From contig CM060732.1 in assembly GCA_030704615.1 (NCBI GenBank), forward strand, positions 64,091,053 to 64,155,052: DNA of 64,000 nucleotides, given 5' to 3'. The notes below the pieces were generated by a model. That model ran no database searches and was not told the origin of the DNA. It saw nothing but the letters and a program-made list of their open reading frames with translations. The DNA is from Takakia lepidozioides (taxonomy: Eukaryota > Streptophyta > Takakiopsida > Takakiales > Takakiaceae). The position numbers and the translations under genes are program-made. Positions 1 to 12,239 of the stretch are shown in pieces (position 1 is the first letter of the stretch; each line of letters starts with the position of its first letter).

Positions 1-2180
1 ATGTCCATATTTCTAATGATTGACATCCCCTGGATGAACTGTTTCATGGTCACAACCAATTTTGTTTGGCTTTATGTCTGGAGTTCAACTTCTTGTGCAT
101 GAGGATATTACCCAGGTGATTCAAGGCTCAAATCCTGTTACCACGATATTTATTAATAAACACTGTGTGATCTTCTAGATTTTTTACTATCTATTCATAA
201 TTACTAGAGGGCAGGGCTTGCATGAATTGCATTCATTTGTTGAAGAAGAGTGGACAGATAGATAATAATTTGGAATTTAGATTCGAAGTTCAATGGATCC
301 TTGCAGCAGCAGCTCCTTGAGTTGGGTGGGGAAGCTTGAGAAAGTGACGCAACTTCTTTCCACCAAAGATGTGGAGGAGGTAGCACTCATTTCTTGTGCT
401 CCTCATTTTTGTTCATGATATGAAGAGTATGTATGTTATCACGATAAGAAGAGTATCTTATCATGAGGCAAGTGATAAATGAGGCCCGGGAGTTCAATGC
501 TCCCTCAGCGGGCCTGCCTGCGTGGCCCCACCCCCGCCCTCCGCCCCGCATCCCCCTCGCGGTGCCGCCGCGGCCCAACCCCTCCACCCCCGCCCCCGCG
601 CCGGGTCCATCCCTCGTCATAACACTATTATACATTCTCACCACTGTCATTTTTGTATTGCACGCAATCCTCATGCATGCCCTATGAATGCAGGAAATAC
701 AGCCATCGCATGATGACTTTCCGATCATACACGCACATGACTACTCAAACATACATATTTGAAATTTGAACGAGTCCTAGAGTACAGATACACTATATTA
801 GAGTCCGTGAACATTCAAATTTGAAATTTTGAAACAGCATTCAATGTGCCTCCAAAACAGATGGACGTCATTTAGCGAATGACTGTTTTCATCCAGCTGA
901 TTGTCCACCTGTCCCCACTGTCTTCGGCCCTCATTCTGTGTCTCCGAACTTCCAGACCTCCTTCATCGCTTGCCCTTGTGTAATCATCAGTGTGTGACGA
1001 ATTTGAAACACGGTGCCTCTTGCTATCTCAGTGTGGTTTGACCTGCTTCCCAAGAGACATGTCTGCGAATGAGAGAACTGAAGAGTTTCTCCCTCCTGCT
1101 GTGCCCCATTTGATCTCCATGCTTCGAAGCCAGGTGCAATCTCCAACGCCTGGTGCTTTCAATCACACAACGTTACATTGTCATCACCAATGGCATGGAA
1201 TCCCCGATGGAAGCGACAATGTTGAAGTGGCCTACATTCCATGGGGGCGTGTGAATAATTTCATAACTGGGGAGTGGACCTTGCACTTTCCAGAAACATA
1301 GGCAAAGAGGTTGTACATAGGGATCCCTCACTAGAAGCATTCGTGTCATTTACCACTGGGGTAACGACTCATTTTGAGTCGTAAAAGTCAAAAACTGGGA
1401 TCGACTGGAAGTTACAACAGACTAGTTACAACAGACGTGGTAGTTGGGTTGGACATCCAATGATTGGAGTGGTAAATGATGCAGACGCGCGAACAACTGC
1501 TCAGCGATTAATGCGATTAATGTTGAAGAACCACGTGGCGTAACCAAGCGGGCCGCCCGTGTGTCTGACCTTTTGGGCTGACTTTGACTTTTCCCTCCGG
1601 ATGAGTGGACCGACTCACTGAAGCGCGGTGACACATGGACGCGGACGTGGACGACGATGTGGATGCCGACGTGGTGGCGCCACGACGAGCACCACTGCTG
1701 CCACGTGGCCACGGGCCCGGGGCGCCACGTGGTAGTAGACCACATAACTTGCAGTGCTACATGCCCAGTGGCAATTGCGACTGCGGAAGTTGGCGCAACC
1801 ACTGCTTTACTACTTTACATGAAGTGCTCAAAATTACTTGAACAATCATTCATAGTGACTCATGCTTTGGAGTTTTCGTGTTTGTAGTGAGTCGACTAGT
1901 AATGCCATACAAGAGAACTAATCATGCATTAGAAATGCACAAACGATGAAAGACATGCCATGAAACAAAATGAAATGAAAATGAATGAAATGAAACAAAA
2001 TGGTACTTTATTACATCTGCGGAAAGCTCAAAGAGCTTATGGGACAAAATGAAAAACACAAAGTAAAAAAGCAGCCCAAAAGCTACTGCTGCTCTGGGGA
2101 TTGCCTAAGGGTCAAGGCCTCGTGCAAGTCAAGCAGTTCTGATCCTCATAATGCAAGACTTCAGTGAGTTCCACGGAATA
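1..2180. other. Intergenic sequence without a supportable gene
   Basis: I see no convincing gene here. Two base-composition islands stand out: a C-rich, Pro-coding stretch at about 484-610, and a GC-rich stretch at about 1530-1740 with repeated CACGTGGC-type motifs (G-box cores). Open frames in both are short and compositionally driven. The rest is AT-rich with scattered simple runs. Confidence 0.5.
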
Positions 2181-3270
2181 GACCATCTACCCATGGAGGT
2201 TTCTTGTAGTTACTGATCCACAGGGAATCATAGGTAAATCTTTTGCTTGAAATTTGGCACTCTAGGATGAATCTGGACCACACTCTATCCCTGCTCCTTC
2301 AGCTATCCATGCCCCTGCACAAATCATGCATTCATCCTTGCCTTGCTGCTAGTAGCTGACAATAACAACCTACATTTGTTCTAGGAAACACCCAACTCAG
2401 CTTATCACACTAGTTCATATGCTCAATTGCGTCTGCTACTCTCTGAAATGTAGCAGGCATTCACCTTTTTGCCTCGGTTGTCCCATCATTGACTGGGGGC
2501 AAAAAAGTATTCATTCCACAGCTTCTCCTCATGTCTGTTACTTGTTTTTTGATACTTTCCTGTTGTCACATAGCAGTATCATGTCAAAGTCACTCCAAAC
2601 TAGATTGACTCAACCAGTTAACTTGCATAATTCAACATGGAAATTTTGGACCGATTCTAATAAGAGAGAAAAACAGGGTGAAATGTGCTGAAGAAGATGC
2701 CTTCATTAACAATGTCTGATTTTATCAATTGTGCCGTTGCTGCCAGTTGACCATCTACCCATGCAGGTTTCTTGTAGCTTCATAGTTAATCTGGAGCTTG
2801 AAGTCTGGCCCTCTTGGGTGAATCCACACCCACACTCTATCCTTGCTCCTTCAACTATCCATGCCTCGCACGAATCATGCATACAACCTTGCCTTGTTGC
2901 TAGTAGTTGACGATGACAGCCTAGACTTGTTCTAGGAAGCACCCAACTCAACTTATCACACTAGTTCCTACGCTCAATTGCATCTGCTACTCTCTATAAT
3001 CCAACAAACATTCATCTTCTTGCCTCGATTGTCCCACCATTGACTGGGGTCAGAAAAATATTCATTCCACAACTTCTCCTCGTCTGTGTTACCTGTTTCT
3101 GATACTTTCCTGTTGTCACATTGGCAGAATCATGTCAAAGTCACTCCAAACTATCAAAGCTTCACTCAAACAGCTAACTTGCAGAATTCAGACATGAATA
3201 ATTAGGGGCGATTTTGATAAGAGGGGAAAACAAGGTGAAATTGAAGAAGGTGCCTTCATTAGCAGTCATT
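2181..3270. repeat. Tandem duplication, two diverged copies offset by 568 bp
   Basis: Copy 1 (about 2181-2714) and copy 2 (about 2749-3270) share the same landmarks in the same order, from a GACCATCTACCCATG block to a GCCTTCATTA block. They differ by many substitutions and small indels. Neither copy holds a sustained reading frame. This is read directly from the sequence; the origin is unknown. Confidence 0.85.
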
Positions 3271-3290
3271 ACACTCTATCCTTCGCTCAG

Positions 3291-3479
3291 TCATATTGTT
3301 GAACACTCCCTGTCCACAAGGGTATTGTTCAGAATGACATCTGCCACAATTCCAGCTTTGACGATGCAACCATGGACCTCTTTGCCCTTCCCCATCAGGC
3401 TCGCACATGCACTACAAACGCAAACAACTGGTTGTGGCAAACTGGGAGCAATATGTGTCAGAAGAAACCACTTATACAA
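3291..3479 (-). pseudogene. PPR gene relic, isolated fragment
   Basis: The minus-strand frame encodes a piece typical of plant PPR proteins: a CSACAS motif, then GKEVHGCIVKAGI, then a DVILNNTLVD stretch. PPR proteins bind organelle RNA through repeated 35-residue helical hairpins, but this fragment covers only about one and a half repeats. The stretch 3294-3430 is nearly identical to 6236-6370, so it is a duplicate of part of the larger relic downstream, separated from it by about 2.6 kb of unrelated sequence. No start codon or organelle targeting peptide can be assigned. Confidence 0.75.
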
Positions 3480-3806
3480 ATCTACAGCTTACAGGCTGTC
3501 TCTATCCTCAAAATTGGCAGCACATCACCCGCTGCTATGACATATATTGCCCTAGACACACATTGCCCTAACTGCCATCCCCCAAGATGCTACCCCCACC
3601 AAACTTCTCTCACTTGGGTCCTTGCAAGGCTGACTTCCAGCTTTGACTCTGTGCATGGGGCCTATCGGACAACATACACCAGCAAGCCCTCCCCCTATCC
3701 TGCATCAACTCATCTCAGTCTTATCAACTGCACAACGTATGATGGGATGAGTGCAACATGGGAAAGAGCCACAACACATGATGAGCTGTAGGGAAGAAGC
3801 AACATC

Positions 3807-5097
3807 GTGCAAGTAAAGCAAATGATGAAGCAGAAAGACGAGGCAACATGGGAGAAGGGAAAATGGGGTCCAAGGGCTGAGAAGGTCAACTGGTCAACAA
3901 TGAGGAACTGGCTCTGGAGCACTATGTTGGTGATTAAAGGGAGCAGCAAATACATGTGGGGCATCGCAGCAAAATGCATGCCAACGAGGGTCAGAATAGT
4001 GCAAGAAAGACTCCACGGATGGTGGGCAGCCAAGGGAGATGCAGTGAGACAAGGCACTCATGGCAAGGGAGCTGCCAAGACAAAACTGTTGATTAGGCTG
4101 CGGAGAAAAAGGAAAGCACAAGATCAACTACGAGGAAAAGTAGCAATTCAAGCATGGGAGCTGCTGCTAAAACATGAGGAGGAAGACATACGAGGTGAAG
4201 CATCAAGGGAACCAGTAGGAGATGAGGAAGATGGAGCACACTTTCTTGTCAAAGGTTGGCGGCGAAGAATGCAACCCAGCAATCAGAAAGTGAGGCACCC
4301 GAGGCTGGACTGCTGCAAAGAGGTACAAAGACAGGAGCTGAGAATGAGATGTTGCCTTTCGTTGAAGTTCCCCACACAAGGGCTGTTTGGCAAGCAAAAC
4401 CCCAGGCAAGGATGAGAGGTAAATCTGGGATAAAACCAGCAGCTGGGAGTGAGGAAAGACACAAGGAAGGGCAGCAATACCTTGTCAAATCTGAGGGTGA
4501 TGGCTGGAGAAAATTAAACAAGGACTGGAAGTATGGGAGCAGCAATCGCATGAAGAAAAATCTGTCTGAGAGGCTGAAGAGTGAAAGGGAGGAAGACAGG
4601 CACCTCGCTTATGAAAAGTGGAAGGGCAGGGTAGAAAACCTGATGCCTGAAATTGATGGGAGCTCGTGGGAGACTCTGCCAAGAAGACTCCAATCAGCTG
4701 TTGCCAACAATCAGACCAGTGAAAGATTGCCCTTGGCTGGCGCAACACCACAAAATAAGTGCAGCCCTGATAGCATGGTGAGTGGGGCACCAACAGAGCC
4801 AGAAAATGAGGGAGAAGGAGGAGACTTCCCTACCAAGAAAGTCAATGCGAGCCTGCAGTGGCATGCAAGGAAAGGGACACCGTAAGTGTTGCCAACAGAT
4901 GTAAATCAGTGCTCATTCATTCGAAAGCACCACGGGAGATGAAGGAAAAGACACATGCAGGGACGTTGAAGCATAAAAGAGGAGAGCACTTCACTTGGGA
5001 AGAAAGTGAAGCATTGGAGAACGAGGCTGATGACTGGCAGTCTGAAAAGGAAAGGCGGTTGTGGGAAACCCTGCCAAGACCCAAGACAACCATATAG
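3807..5097 (+). CDS. Hypothetical Lys/Glu-rich ORFs, broken
   Basis: Three overlapping plus-strand frames follow one another: 3807-4415 (202 codons), 4256-4885 (209 codons) and 4858-5097 (79 codons). All are rich in Lys, Arg, Glu and Trp and contain no domain I recognise. A short motif, W-E-T-L-P-R, appears at about 4667-4685 and again at about 5058-5076, each preceded by charged helical sequence, so the region may hold diverged internal repeats. The overlapping frames suggest either a multi-exon or frameshifted gene, or a purine-rich noncoding RNA. The strand is purine-rich, which favours long chance frames, so confidence in a real protein is low. Confidence 0.3.
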
Positions 5098-5099
5098 AG

Positions 5100-6060
5100 A
5101 GAATCAAGCAGGTGGGAACTGCCCTTCATTGGGGTGGTGCAAACAAGAGCAAGACCAGAAGCTGAACTACATGAGAAGATAGTGTGTCATCACAGATGGA
5201 GACCCTGGAAAATGCTCTGCCCAGGAGATGAAGAACATTAGGCAACTAGAAACGTGGGGGGGCTGAATATGCTCTGCAGTCAACTTGGCTTGTTGAATGC
5301 TTGCATAAGAGATGAGGGGTTGCTGTCAGTACACAGCATTGAGTTCATCAAATCCTACAACAGCCCACCATCGCTGCCCACTGCTTACAAACTGCCACAA
5401 AAATAGTTTCACAGGACTTACAGATGATTGGTGGAAGGCAAGGCCCCTCGCCATGGGCCAGATTAATTGTATGTTGCAGCCCATAACAACGACGGGAAGT
5501 CATCTAGGGCAGCAAACCCCATCTTGGCAGCGTCTGTTGTGTGAGAGAAGTCAAGCTGAACCTGCTCATCATATCGAGTGGGATGGACCAGATGTAAAGC
5601 TGCCAAGCCAACCACACTCATATTCGCACTCAAGCAACATAAGCTGGAGCCATTTTCAGATTATGAATACCCGTGTTTTATGAATACTTCTTCTTCAACT
5701 TGCGGTGAACGGGCAAAAAACTTCACAATGTGCAGCAGATTAATGGACCAAGATGCGGAGCTGAATTGGGTATCCAATTAGGTAATGCTGGTTTCAAAAC
5801 CCCGTTCCATCCCTGCGTTTCGAAGATCTGGCTTGAATGGGCACACTCCGGCAGTGGAAGGCTCACGGAGTAATGAGTTTGGGCTAATATGCATGCTGAC
5901 ATGCGCCGGTGCAAAGAACAACGTTCTCAGTGGCAATTGTGATCTCAAAATCTGCCCCTGCATTCAAGCTGATTTCTCTCTCGAGCAGAGCTGCCTTGTG
6001 GATGTTCCAGCCAGTGTCCAAAAACAGCTCAAGTGCAAGACAACAACATCAGCAAGGCAT
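5100..6060. other. Gene-poor stretch
   Basis: Short frames on both strands show no recognisable domain. The sequence between the two PPR relics looks like unrelated insertion or ancient repeat. Confidence 0.4.
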
Positions 6061-6062
6061 GG

Positions 6063-6990
6063 TTAGCTAAGCAAGGTCATGGTGGAGAGGCATTTGAACT
6101 CTCTGAACGTAATGTGGTCGGACTTCACCCCCTCCCACATCAACTGCTCATAGGTCTCCAAAACTTGCAATCCCCGCCCCTGTTGCGCATGTCCTGCGAT
6201 AATCACTTTCCACAACACCACATTTTGCTCAGCCATATTGTTGAACACTCCCTATCTAGAAGGGTATTCATGTTCAGAATGACATCTACCACAATTCCAG
6301 CTTTGACGATGCAACCATGGACCTCTTTGCCCTTCTCCAACAGGCTCGCACATGCACTACAAACACAAACAAACGTAATGTGCTCGGGCTTCACCCCCTA
6401 GACCCACATCATTTGCTCATAGGTCTCCAAAACCCGCAATCCCCGCCCATGTTGTGCATGTCCTGCGATCATCACGTTCCACCACACCACATTTCGCTCA
6501 GCCATATTGTTTAACACTCCTTGTCCACAAGGGAATGCTCCCACGTTTGGCATACATGTCGACGAGGTATTGTTACATCTGGTACAGTTCCAGCTTTGAC
6601 AATGTCACGATGGACCTCTTTGCCCTTTACCAAGTCTCCAGGGCTGCCAGGTTTGCACATGCATTGCAAACACAAATGAACGTGACCCGGTCAGGCTGCA
6701 CCTCTTCTCAACATTTGCTCATATGTCTCCAATGCCCTCATCCCGCACACATGCTGGCCATATCTTGCGAGATTCAGCGTGTTCCTTGAGACAACATCTT
6801 GTTCAGCCATGTTATCAAACTCTCCCTTCGCAACTTCATAGGTCTCCAAAGCCTCCATCCCACGTCCCTGTTGTGCATACCCTGCAAGCATCGCACTCCA
6901 CGACACTACATCTCGGCAAAACGGGCTGAAATAGCTCGAAGAAGAAGGTGCCCTCACCACATTGTCCTCTACCTTGTGTCATGACCCATT
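6063..6990 (-). pseudogene. PPR (pentatricopeptide repeat) pseudogene
   Basis: Read on the minus strand from about 6990 to 6063, successive fragments carry PPR signatures: VVSWSAMLAGYAQQGRGMEA, HITFVCVCSACASLLEKGKE, VHGCIVKAGIVVDVILN and FNNMAEQNVVLWKVIIAGHA. They fall in different frames broken by stops and indels, at 6960-6691, 6394-6203 and 6248-6063. About four or five repeats are visible where functional proteins usually have ten or more. The HGCIVKAGI style of repeat is typical of PLS-class plant PPR proteins; I infer a seedless plant from it. A further minus-strand fragment at about 7344-7162 may be a remote 5' part, but I cannot confirm it. Confidence 0.8.
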
Positions 6991-6999
6991 GCGGATTAG

Positions 7000-8058
7000 A
7001 CTGACCATGAACCCAAGAAGACCTCTTGTGCGTGCTGCTTGTATCTCTAGTCAGGTAATGTGGGATTGGTTCGTAAGAACCACCACGGTGCAGCTGAGCG
7101 GGCAGAGATTAAAATATGGGTTGCTAAGACCAAGCTGATTCCCCCAAGAACCTTGTGATCATCAGGAAGAATACCAAATCATGGTACAAAGGGGAGCCAA
7201 GAGCCCACATTTGCACATAATGCGCCCTTGACGCCATAAACGCTTGCAACAACAGGACATGGGCCTCGATTTGGTCTTCGTCCTTCTCGCATCACTTGTT
7301 CGTCTCTCTCTCAAGCCTCCATCCCTCTCCCAACACTTAGACAAATTCAGGCAAAGGACAAAGTTACTCTTCCACCCTTAGATCATTTTACATCCGACGA
7401 TTAGAACAATCTCTACGAGCCACACAAGCCCTAAAATACATTAAAATATTCCACGTCATGAGCCATGTGGAGCACTTATAAAAATTCCATTTTTGAATAG
7501 GGTGTGCAATGAATGCCTAGTTGTTAAGAGTCGTTCTCTAGTGCTTAAAACCACTTGTAATTGCTGTTTTTTTTTTTGAAAAAAAAACAATTTACGTAAT
7601 TGAATTAAATCGCCGCGAATATTGTGCCGACTGCGGAGTCATTGATGCAACTTCTATCCGCCATTAGAAATGTGAATTTATCCGTTACGACTGTGCAGTA
7701 GTAACAAACATCTCAAAGTTGTTCCCTCAGTGGTTTTGGACATGCAGTCGATTCGGAAAAGACACGAATGCTTCTAGTGTTGTATTTACTCCTGATAAGT
7801 TCATCTGGGCTATGTCCGTGATACACTCTGTGTTTCTTTGCGGTTCTTGTCTCTCTCCTTCTGTGCTCTTGTTGTATCTCTCATTTCATTGTGGTCTTGT
7901 AGGCATACTCGCTTGTTGCAAGGTTGTCTTCTGGAGTAGTGCTCGTTCCTGCATATCCCTGCAGTGTTCTTTCTTTAGTCTACGTTGTGTTACAGTTATC
8001 GATTTTGTACCTCGGCCTCATTTGGATCTATTTTGAAACATATTTGTAGCCCGAGGCA
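7000..8058. other. Gene-poor stretch with a T/A hairpin
   Basis: No supportable gene. A run of T followed by a run of A at about 7567-7590 forms a simple hairpin. The plus frame at 7719-8036 is Cys/Phe/Leu-rich and has no recognisable domain. Confidence 0.4.
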
Positions 8059-8503
8059 ATGGCAGGATCCCAGGCTCGTGTTATCATGTTGTTGCAGCGA
8101 GCCCTCCATGCAGTTGCTCCAATGGAGTTGCTGGAACTTAGGCTGTACATACTCTCGAAGATAGAGTCTTACTAGGGGCAAGACAAGGCATGGAAATATC
8201 ACATGGTTGGGGAGGTGCGTTATATCACAATAGAGCTGGCTGCCCTGGAGTTCGCGTATATGTACAATGGACGTGGAAGAACAGATGGCGGTGGTACTTG
8301 CTCATATGTATCTAGGGTTTGTAGATACAATTGTTTTCAGGACAATCAAGCAATTGTCTTCCAGGTATGATTGCGGAACGAGGGTGGAGTGGGGATACCA
8401 CATCTCCATGACGGAGCCTTGCGTGGACAAGTTTGTTCAACTACTCCCCTTAAGCATGCAGAATAATGTAGTGATAGATGCTTCCGAAGAACCCCTGGAG
8501 TGA
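8059..8503 (+). pseudogene. Unrecognised ORF relic
   Basis: From the ATG at 8059 a frame encodes 38 plausible residues, then meets TAG at 8173-8175. It continues open in the same frame to a TGA at about 8368, which lies inside a splice-donor-like CAG/GTATGA. A different frame (8267-8503) covers the following bases. The residues are amphipathic (MELLELRLYILSKIES) and match no family I know. It could be an eroded exon with its 5' splice site, or chance. Confidence 0.3.
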
Positions 8504-10073
8504 TACAGGGGTGGTAGTGCTACATATATACAGTGGCAATGTCAAAACAATGAAAGTTCCATTGCGGTGTTATGGACCCTACATCTCCTCTGCTGCACAT
8601 GTTCAAAGTGCATTATGTTTGTGTTCGGTTTGTGCCTTGTGCACATGAATTTGTAACGCACTTCCCTGTTTGCAAAAATACTATGTCCGGACTTTGTCAC
8701 TTGTCTATTACTGTATGTATGTTTTCGTAGGATAGTGGGTGTGAGTTTGTACTTTATTTCAGAAAACTTCATGTTCCCCACATGTATGTTTTTCCTTGAT
8801 GTCTTCCCTTGTATATCTTCCCTTCATGCAATGTATGTTTGCACTGAAATACCAGCACAAACATGTCCTTCCATTTTTGGAAGAAGGTGGTGCTGCATTG
8901 GTGAGCAATGGAAAATCTGCATTAAATTTACTTAACAGACAATCACCCCTGCAAATACAACGGGTAGTTTTGTTGCTGACGCACCGCACATCTTTCTTGT
9001 ATGCTTTGCTACTGTACTGAACAGTGTTCAACATACATCTCGTAGTCTGTTTCGGATTCCAATTTCAGACATTGTCTTCACGTTACACTCATTTTGAACA
9101 TGCGTCTTTGTTTTCTTCGTTTGCACTTCGCCTGCACCCGTGAGGTGACAGGAGCCTCGTCTTGAAGTTTCTTGTGATGACATGCCAAATACTTTGAGCT
9201 TTCCAATACGGCACTTTCTCTAAAGTAGTTGTTTTGCATATCATGTGACAATGACTTGTCTTTAACAATTTCACCTGTGGCACTCCCTGATTTCGTCATT
9301 CCACCAATACAACTATGTTTCTCCATGCTCAATTTTGTTTCCACACTTAATTGGTTCCTCTTTCAACACACAATGCTTCAAATGCTTCTTTGACTGTGGT
9401 TATGGATCTCCCAGTCCATTCATCATCGTTTACCATATATATACTCCAGAGTTGTCATGCTTGGTGGATGCTACTTTAAGCCTGCCAGCATACTTTCCAG
9501 TCAACATGGCTCGTGACAATGCAAATTGTCGTTTCAACACACAAATCGGTGCTTCTTGTAAGACCATTACAGTGTATATCCCAAAGTTAGACATCATTGC
9601 CACAACTTGCAAATGACCTTACACATAGCATGGACTATAAACATGGAGTTACTGGATAGATGGGAACATAAGCACAGTCAATAAGCACAGTCTTTCAAGG
9701 TACTTCGCACGGAGGATCGGATGAGGTAGATGTTCTCCATACCTCTCACATCATTACTGTGCTGTTTCTTGTTTGAAATTAGGCTGCGTAACATACCACG
9801 TACCCCTATTACTTGACTGAACATGTGCAACCTTCACTCTATTCTACCGGGCACAGTAGACAGTGAACAATATTGTTTGTTGTGCTATCTTTCTTGTAGC
9901 AATTTTGTTGTTCACAAGCAATGCAACACAGTTTCAACATGGCCCTATTTATCTGTGCACTGCATCACACTCAACAATGGAAATAACAAAAAATAAAACT
10001 AAAGCGGGACAAAATATCATTGTGCCCATGTTGCATCATTCCACCTGTGGCCAAGAGATATGGACATTGTACC
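8504..10073. other. Gene-poor AT-rich stretch
   Basis: I see nothing supportable on either strand: only short frames without domain character. Confidence 0.4.
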
Positions 10074-10841
10074 TCAATCCATCAGTATTGTACGAGGAAC
10101 ATTCATGAGCCTATTTTTTATGCTCTTCCACTCCCACTTCCACTTCCACTTCCACTCCCTCCCTAACAACACAGACAAAGCTGGACTGACCCTCAGGGCA
10201 GCTAGGTTCTCAGTCACTTCGTCCAAGCCTGTTTTCTCCACAAAGTCTGTCTTGTCCATCACGAAAACTTCAGTGGGGGTGATGCCCACGGACCAGGGCA
10301 CAGTCTCTGGTGCTTCTCCAGCATAGAACTGTTCCTTGAAGCGCATGGTGAATGTGCCCTTCACGAGTAGGCTACTCCCAGCACGATCCAGGCACTTCCT
10401 CAGATTGGAAACAGGTGCCTTCTGAAGGACATTGGAGTCATCTGTCTCCACAACCCAAAAGCTATTCTGCCCCTCCCGAATGTTCACCTCCATCCACACA
10501 TGCTCCCCCAAAATTCGTGCTCTCTTTGTCCAGTCTACATTGAACCCACTGTCCTCACCTGCACTAGCCACCACATTCTATATGGCAAGAGGGACGCCCA
10601 TGGTGATGTACTAAATGTCATATGATTTGGGGGTATTCCCCTTGTGCATGACTACAATGCCATCAAGCCGTACCTCTTTCGCCATCGCAGGCCCGAAAAG
10701 TATGCTTGCAAGTAGAGTGTGTGTTCCCACCTTTGTCGGGTGCAGGGACTCGAAAATGTCCCTGGCATCCTGCACAGTAACCTGCAGAGTGGAAGCCGAA
10801 GCAGCTGAAATGTAAGGCATTTCGTGGGGAGACACCGACAA
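10074..10841 (-). pseudogene. Unrecognised protein gene with two in-frame TAG codons
   Basis: One continuous minus-strand frame runs from about 10841 to 10074. It is interrupted only by two TAG codons between 10574 and 10611, about a dozen codons apart. The translation looks protein-like, with VTVQDARDIFESLHPTKVGT near the start and a W/E-K repeat (WKWKWKW) near the end. I do not recognise the family. A splice-acceptor-like CTCTGCAG lies just before VTVQDAR (about 10785), so this may be one or two exons. Because other genes in this window lose Gln codons to TAG by C-to-T change, a decayed CAG is the simplest explanation for both stops. Stop-codon readthrough is a remote alternative. Confidence 0.45.
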
Positions 10842-11481
10842 AAGTGGAAATGACTATAGTTGTAGTGAAGCACAGATGCAATGTAAACAAGTACGCACTT
10901 CACAGTGTAGCACTGTAACGTTACAGACCACCGAAGGAGCCAGCGCCTTAACCGAAAACACACACTCCCGCATAGTCCCAAAAAAAGGTTCGGCAGAGTG
11001 GGAAGCACGACAGTTCAGCCTGGGGTTTGAACCCTACGTAGGTCAAAACGAAGTTTCAATTTCCGCCACGACCTTCCTCTTCCCCGCCACCTTGTCTTGT
11101 GTGACTCCAGCACTTTGTACCAATCGTACATATTGCGTTCCCCTCCTCGTTCACTCATCAATAACTCTCCTGCTGTGTTTTCATGTTTGCCTTCCCGTTT
11201 TTAGATGTTACATCGCACGATTTGTACTGTGTTCCCTTGCTCCACTGCATAGCCCACAGGTGACACTGAACATTCAGCACCTATACACGGCCTCGCTGCA
11301 CTGTATCTCCGTATTGCGCACTTTCTCGATTTGGACCTACTGCTGTATTCCGTTGTCTCTATTTGCAGCATTGCGAGTCTAAGTTACAGTATCTTGATCG
11401 GGGAGGCACATTGCAGGTTGATCCGATCAAACTATGTTTACTGTTTTTGTGCTTTCCGCAATGTCTGCATCATGGTAATCT

Positions 11482-11844
11482 GTGTTTGAGGGGACAGCTG
11501 TAGTGGGATGCGATGATGGGTTTGTGGGCGACATCAGAGGCTTGGTGGGGTCTCGGATCTCCTTGCTGGATGCTTTGGTAGATTGGACCAAACCATCGAA
11601 AGAGGATGTAATTATCAGGGCCCACAAATCCGTTTCTAGAGTCGCATGGTGTGGATTCTATGATGAGACGGAGAATGAAGGTGCAAAGCTCCCCAATACT
11701 GTGGTGTTGCGCTCTTGCTTCATGTATGCCCCAAATGAAGAGTGGGGGCCGCATGCGATTGGGCTTGACCCCGCAAAGGAAAACGAGTGTTTCCATGTCT
11801 TGACTGTTTTCCAGTGGCTATTTGGGGGTTGTGTAACAGGGTAG
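11482..11844 (+). pseudogene. Unrecognised ORF abutting an LTR
   Basis: About 115 codons are open in the plus frame, with acidic and aromatic residues of protein-like composition (for example WGPHAIGLDPAKENECFHVL). There is no ATG at the 5' end; the frame is preceded by a stop at 11476. Its 3' end coincides with the start of the retrotransposon LTR at 11832. I read it as an exon or gene fragment truncated by that insertion. The antisense frame 11796-11470 is also open, so strand assignment is uncertain. Confidence 0.3.
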
Positions 11845-12225
11845 AATCTAGAAGGTTCTAGATGAAGGAGGAAAGTTCCCTAGAAGTTTCCAAAATAACT
11901 AGGAAGGTTCCTAAGAAGTTTGACTTAAGGAAGTTTGACTTGAGGCTCTCAAGTCAAACCTATAAGATATTTATATTATGGAGAGTAGATCAAATGTTTG
12001 ATAAGGTCATATTGTGGAGAATATGTCAAACCTAGGAAGGTTGACTTTAAGAAGTTTAGACTTGAGAGTCGTCTCAAGTCAAACCTTTAAAATAATCATA
12101 TTATGAAAGGTATACCGTATATAAACATGCAAGGAAAGCCTGGAAAGCCTAGAAAGCATCGAGTTGTTTTGGGAAAAAGTTGAGAAGTACTTCTATTCTA
12201 GTTTGTGTAAATCCTGGGTGTTACA
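11832..12225 (+). repeat. 5' LTR of gypsy element 1
   Basis: The LTR begins TGTAACA and ends TGTTACA, a perfect 7-bp terminal inverted repeat with the canonical TG...CA ends. The primer-binding site follows one base later. A TATA-like TATATAA lies at about 12119. Two hairpins occur upstream of it: a 12-bp perfect stem at 11933-11944/11948-11959 with loop GCT, and a related stem at about 12060-12082. Confidence 0.85.
11851..11910 (+). promoter_or_regulatory. Cluster of three heat-shock elements in LTR 1
   Basis: Three GAANNTTC dyads are visible: GAAGGTTC at 11851-11858, GAAGTTTC at 11883-11890 and GAAGGTTC at 11903-11910. Additional GAA half sites lie between and after them. GAANNTTC is the recognised binding unit of plant heat-shock factors, and heat-activated retrotransposons such as ONSEN carry the same units in their LTRs. 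Heat induction here is an inference. Confidence 0.6.
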
Positions 12226-12226
12226 A

Positions 12227-12239
12227 TGGTATTAAAGCC
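12227..12239 (+). other. Primer-binding site, initiator tRNA-Met type
   Basis: TGGTATTAAAGCC directly follows the LTR. It matches the usual plant initiator-Met tRNA primer site (TGGTATCAGAGCC) except at two transition positions, one C-to-T and one G-to-A. This anchors the LTR boundary and the plus orientation. Confidence 0.85.

Noticed and set aside
463-728. Pro- and Gly-rich ORFs at the left end
   Set aside because: They come from a short C-rich island, open on both strands, without domain or splice support.
11005-11040. Minus-strand B-box-like GGGTTCAAACCCCAG, possible SINE or tRNA
   Set aside because: No A box at the right distance and no tail was found; too little to call.
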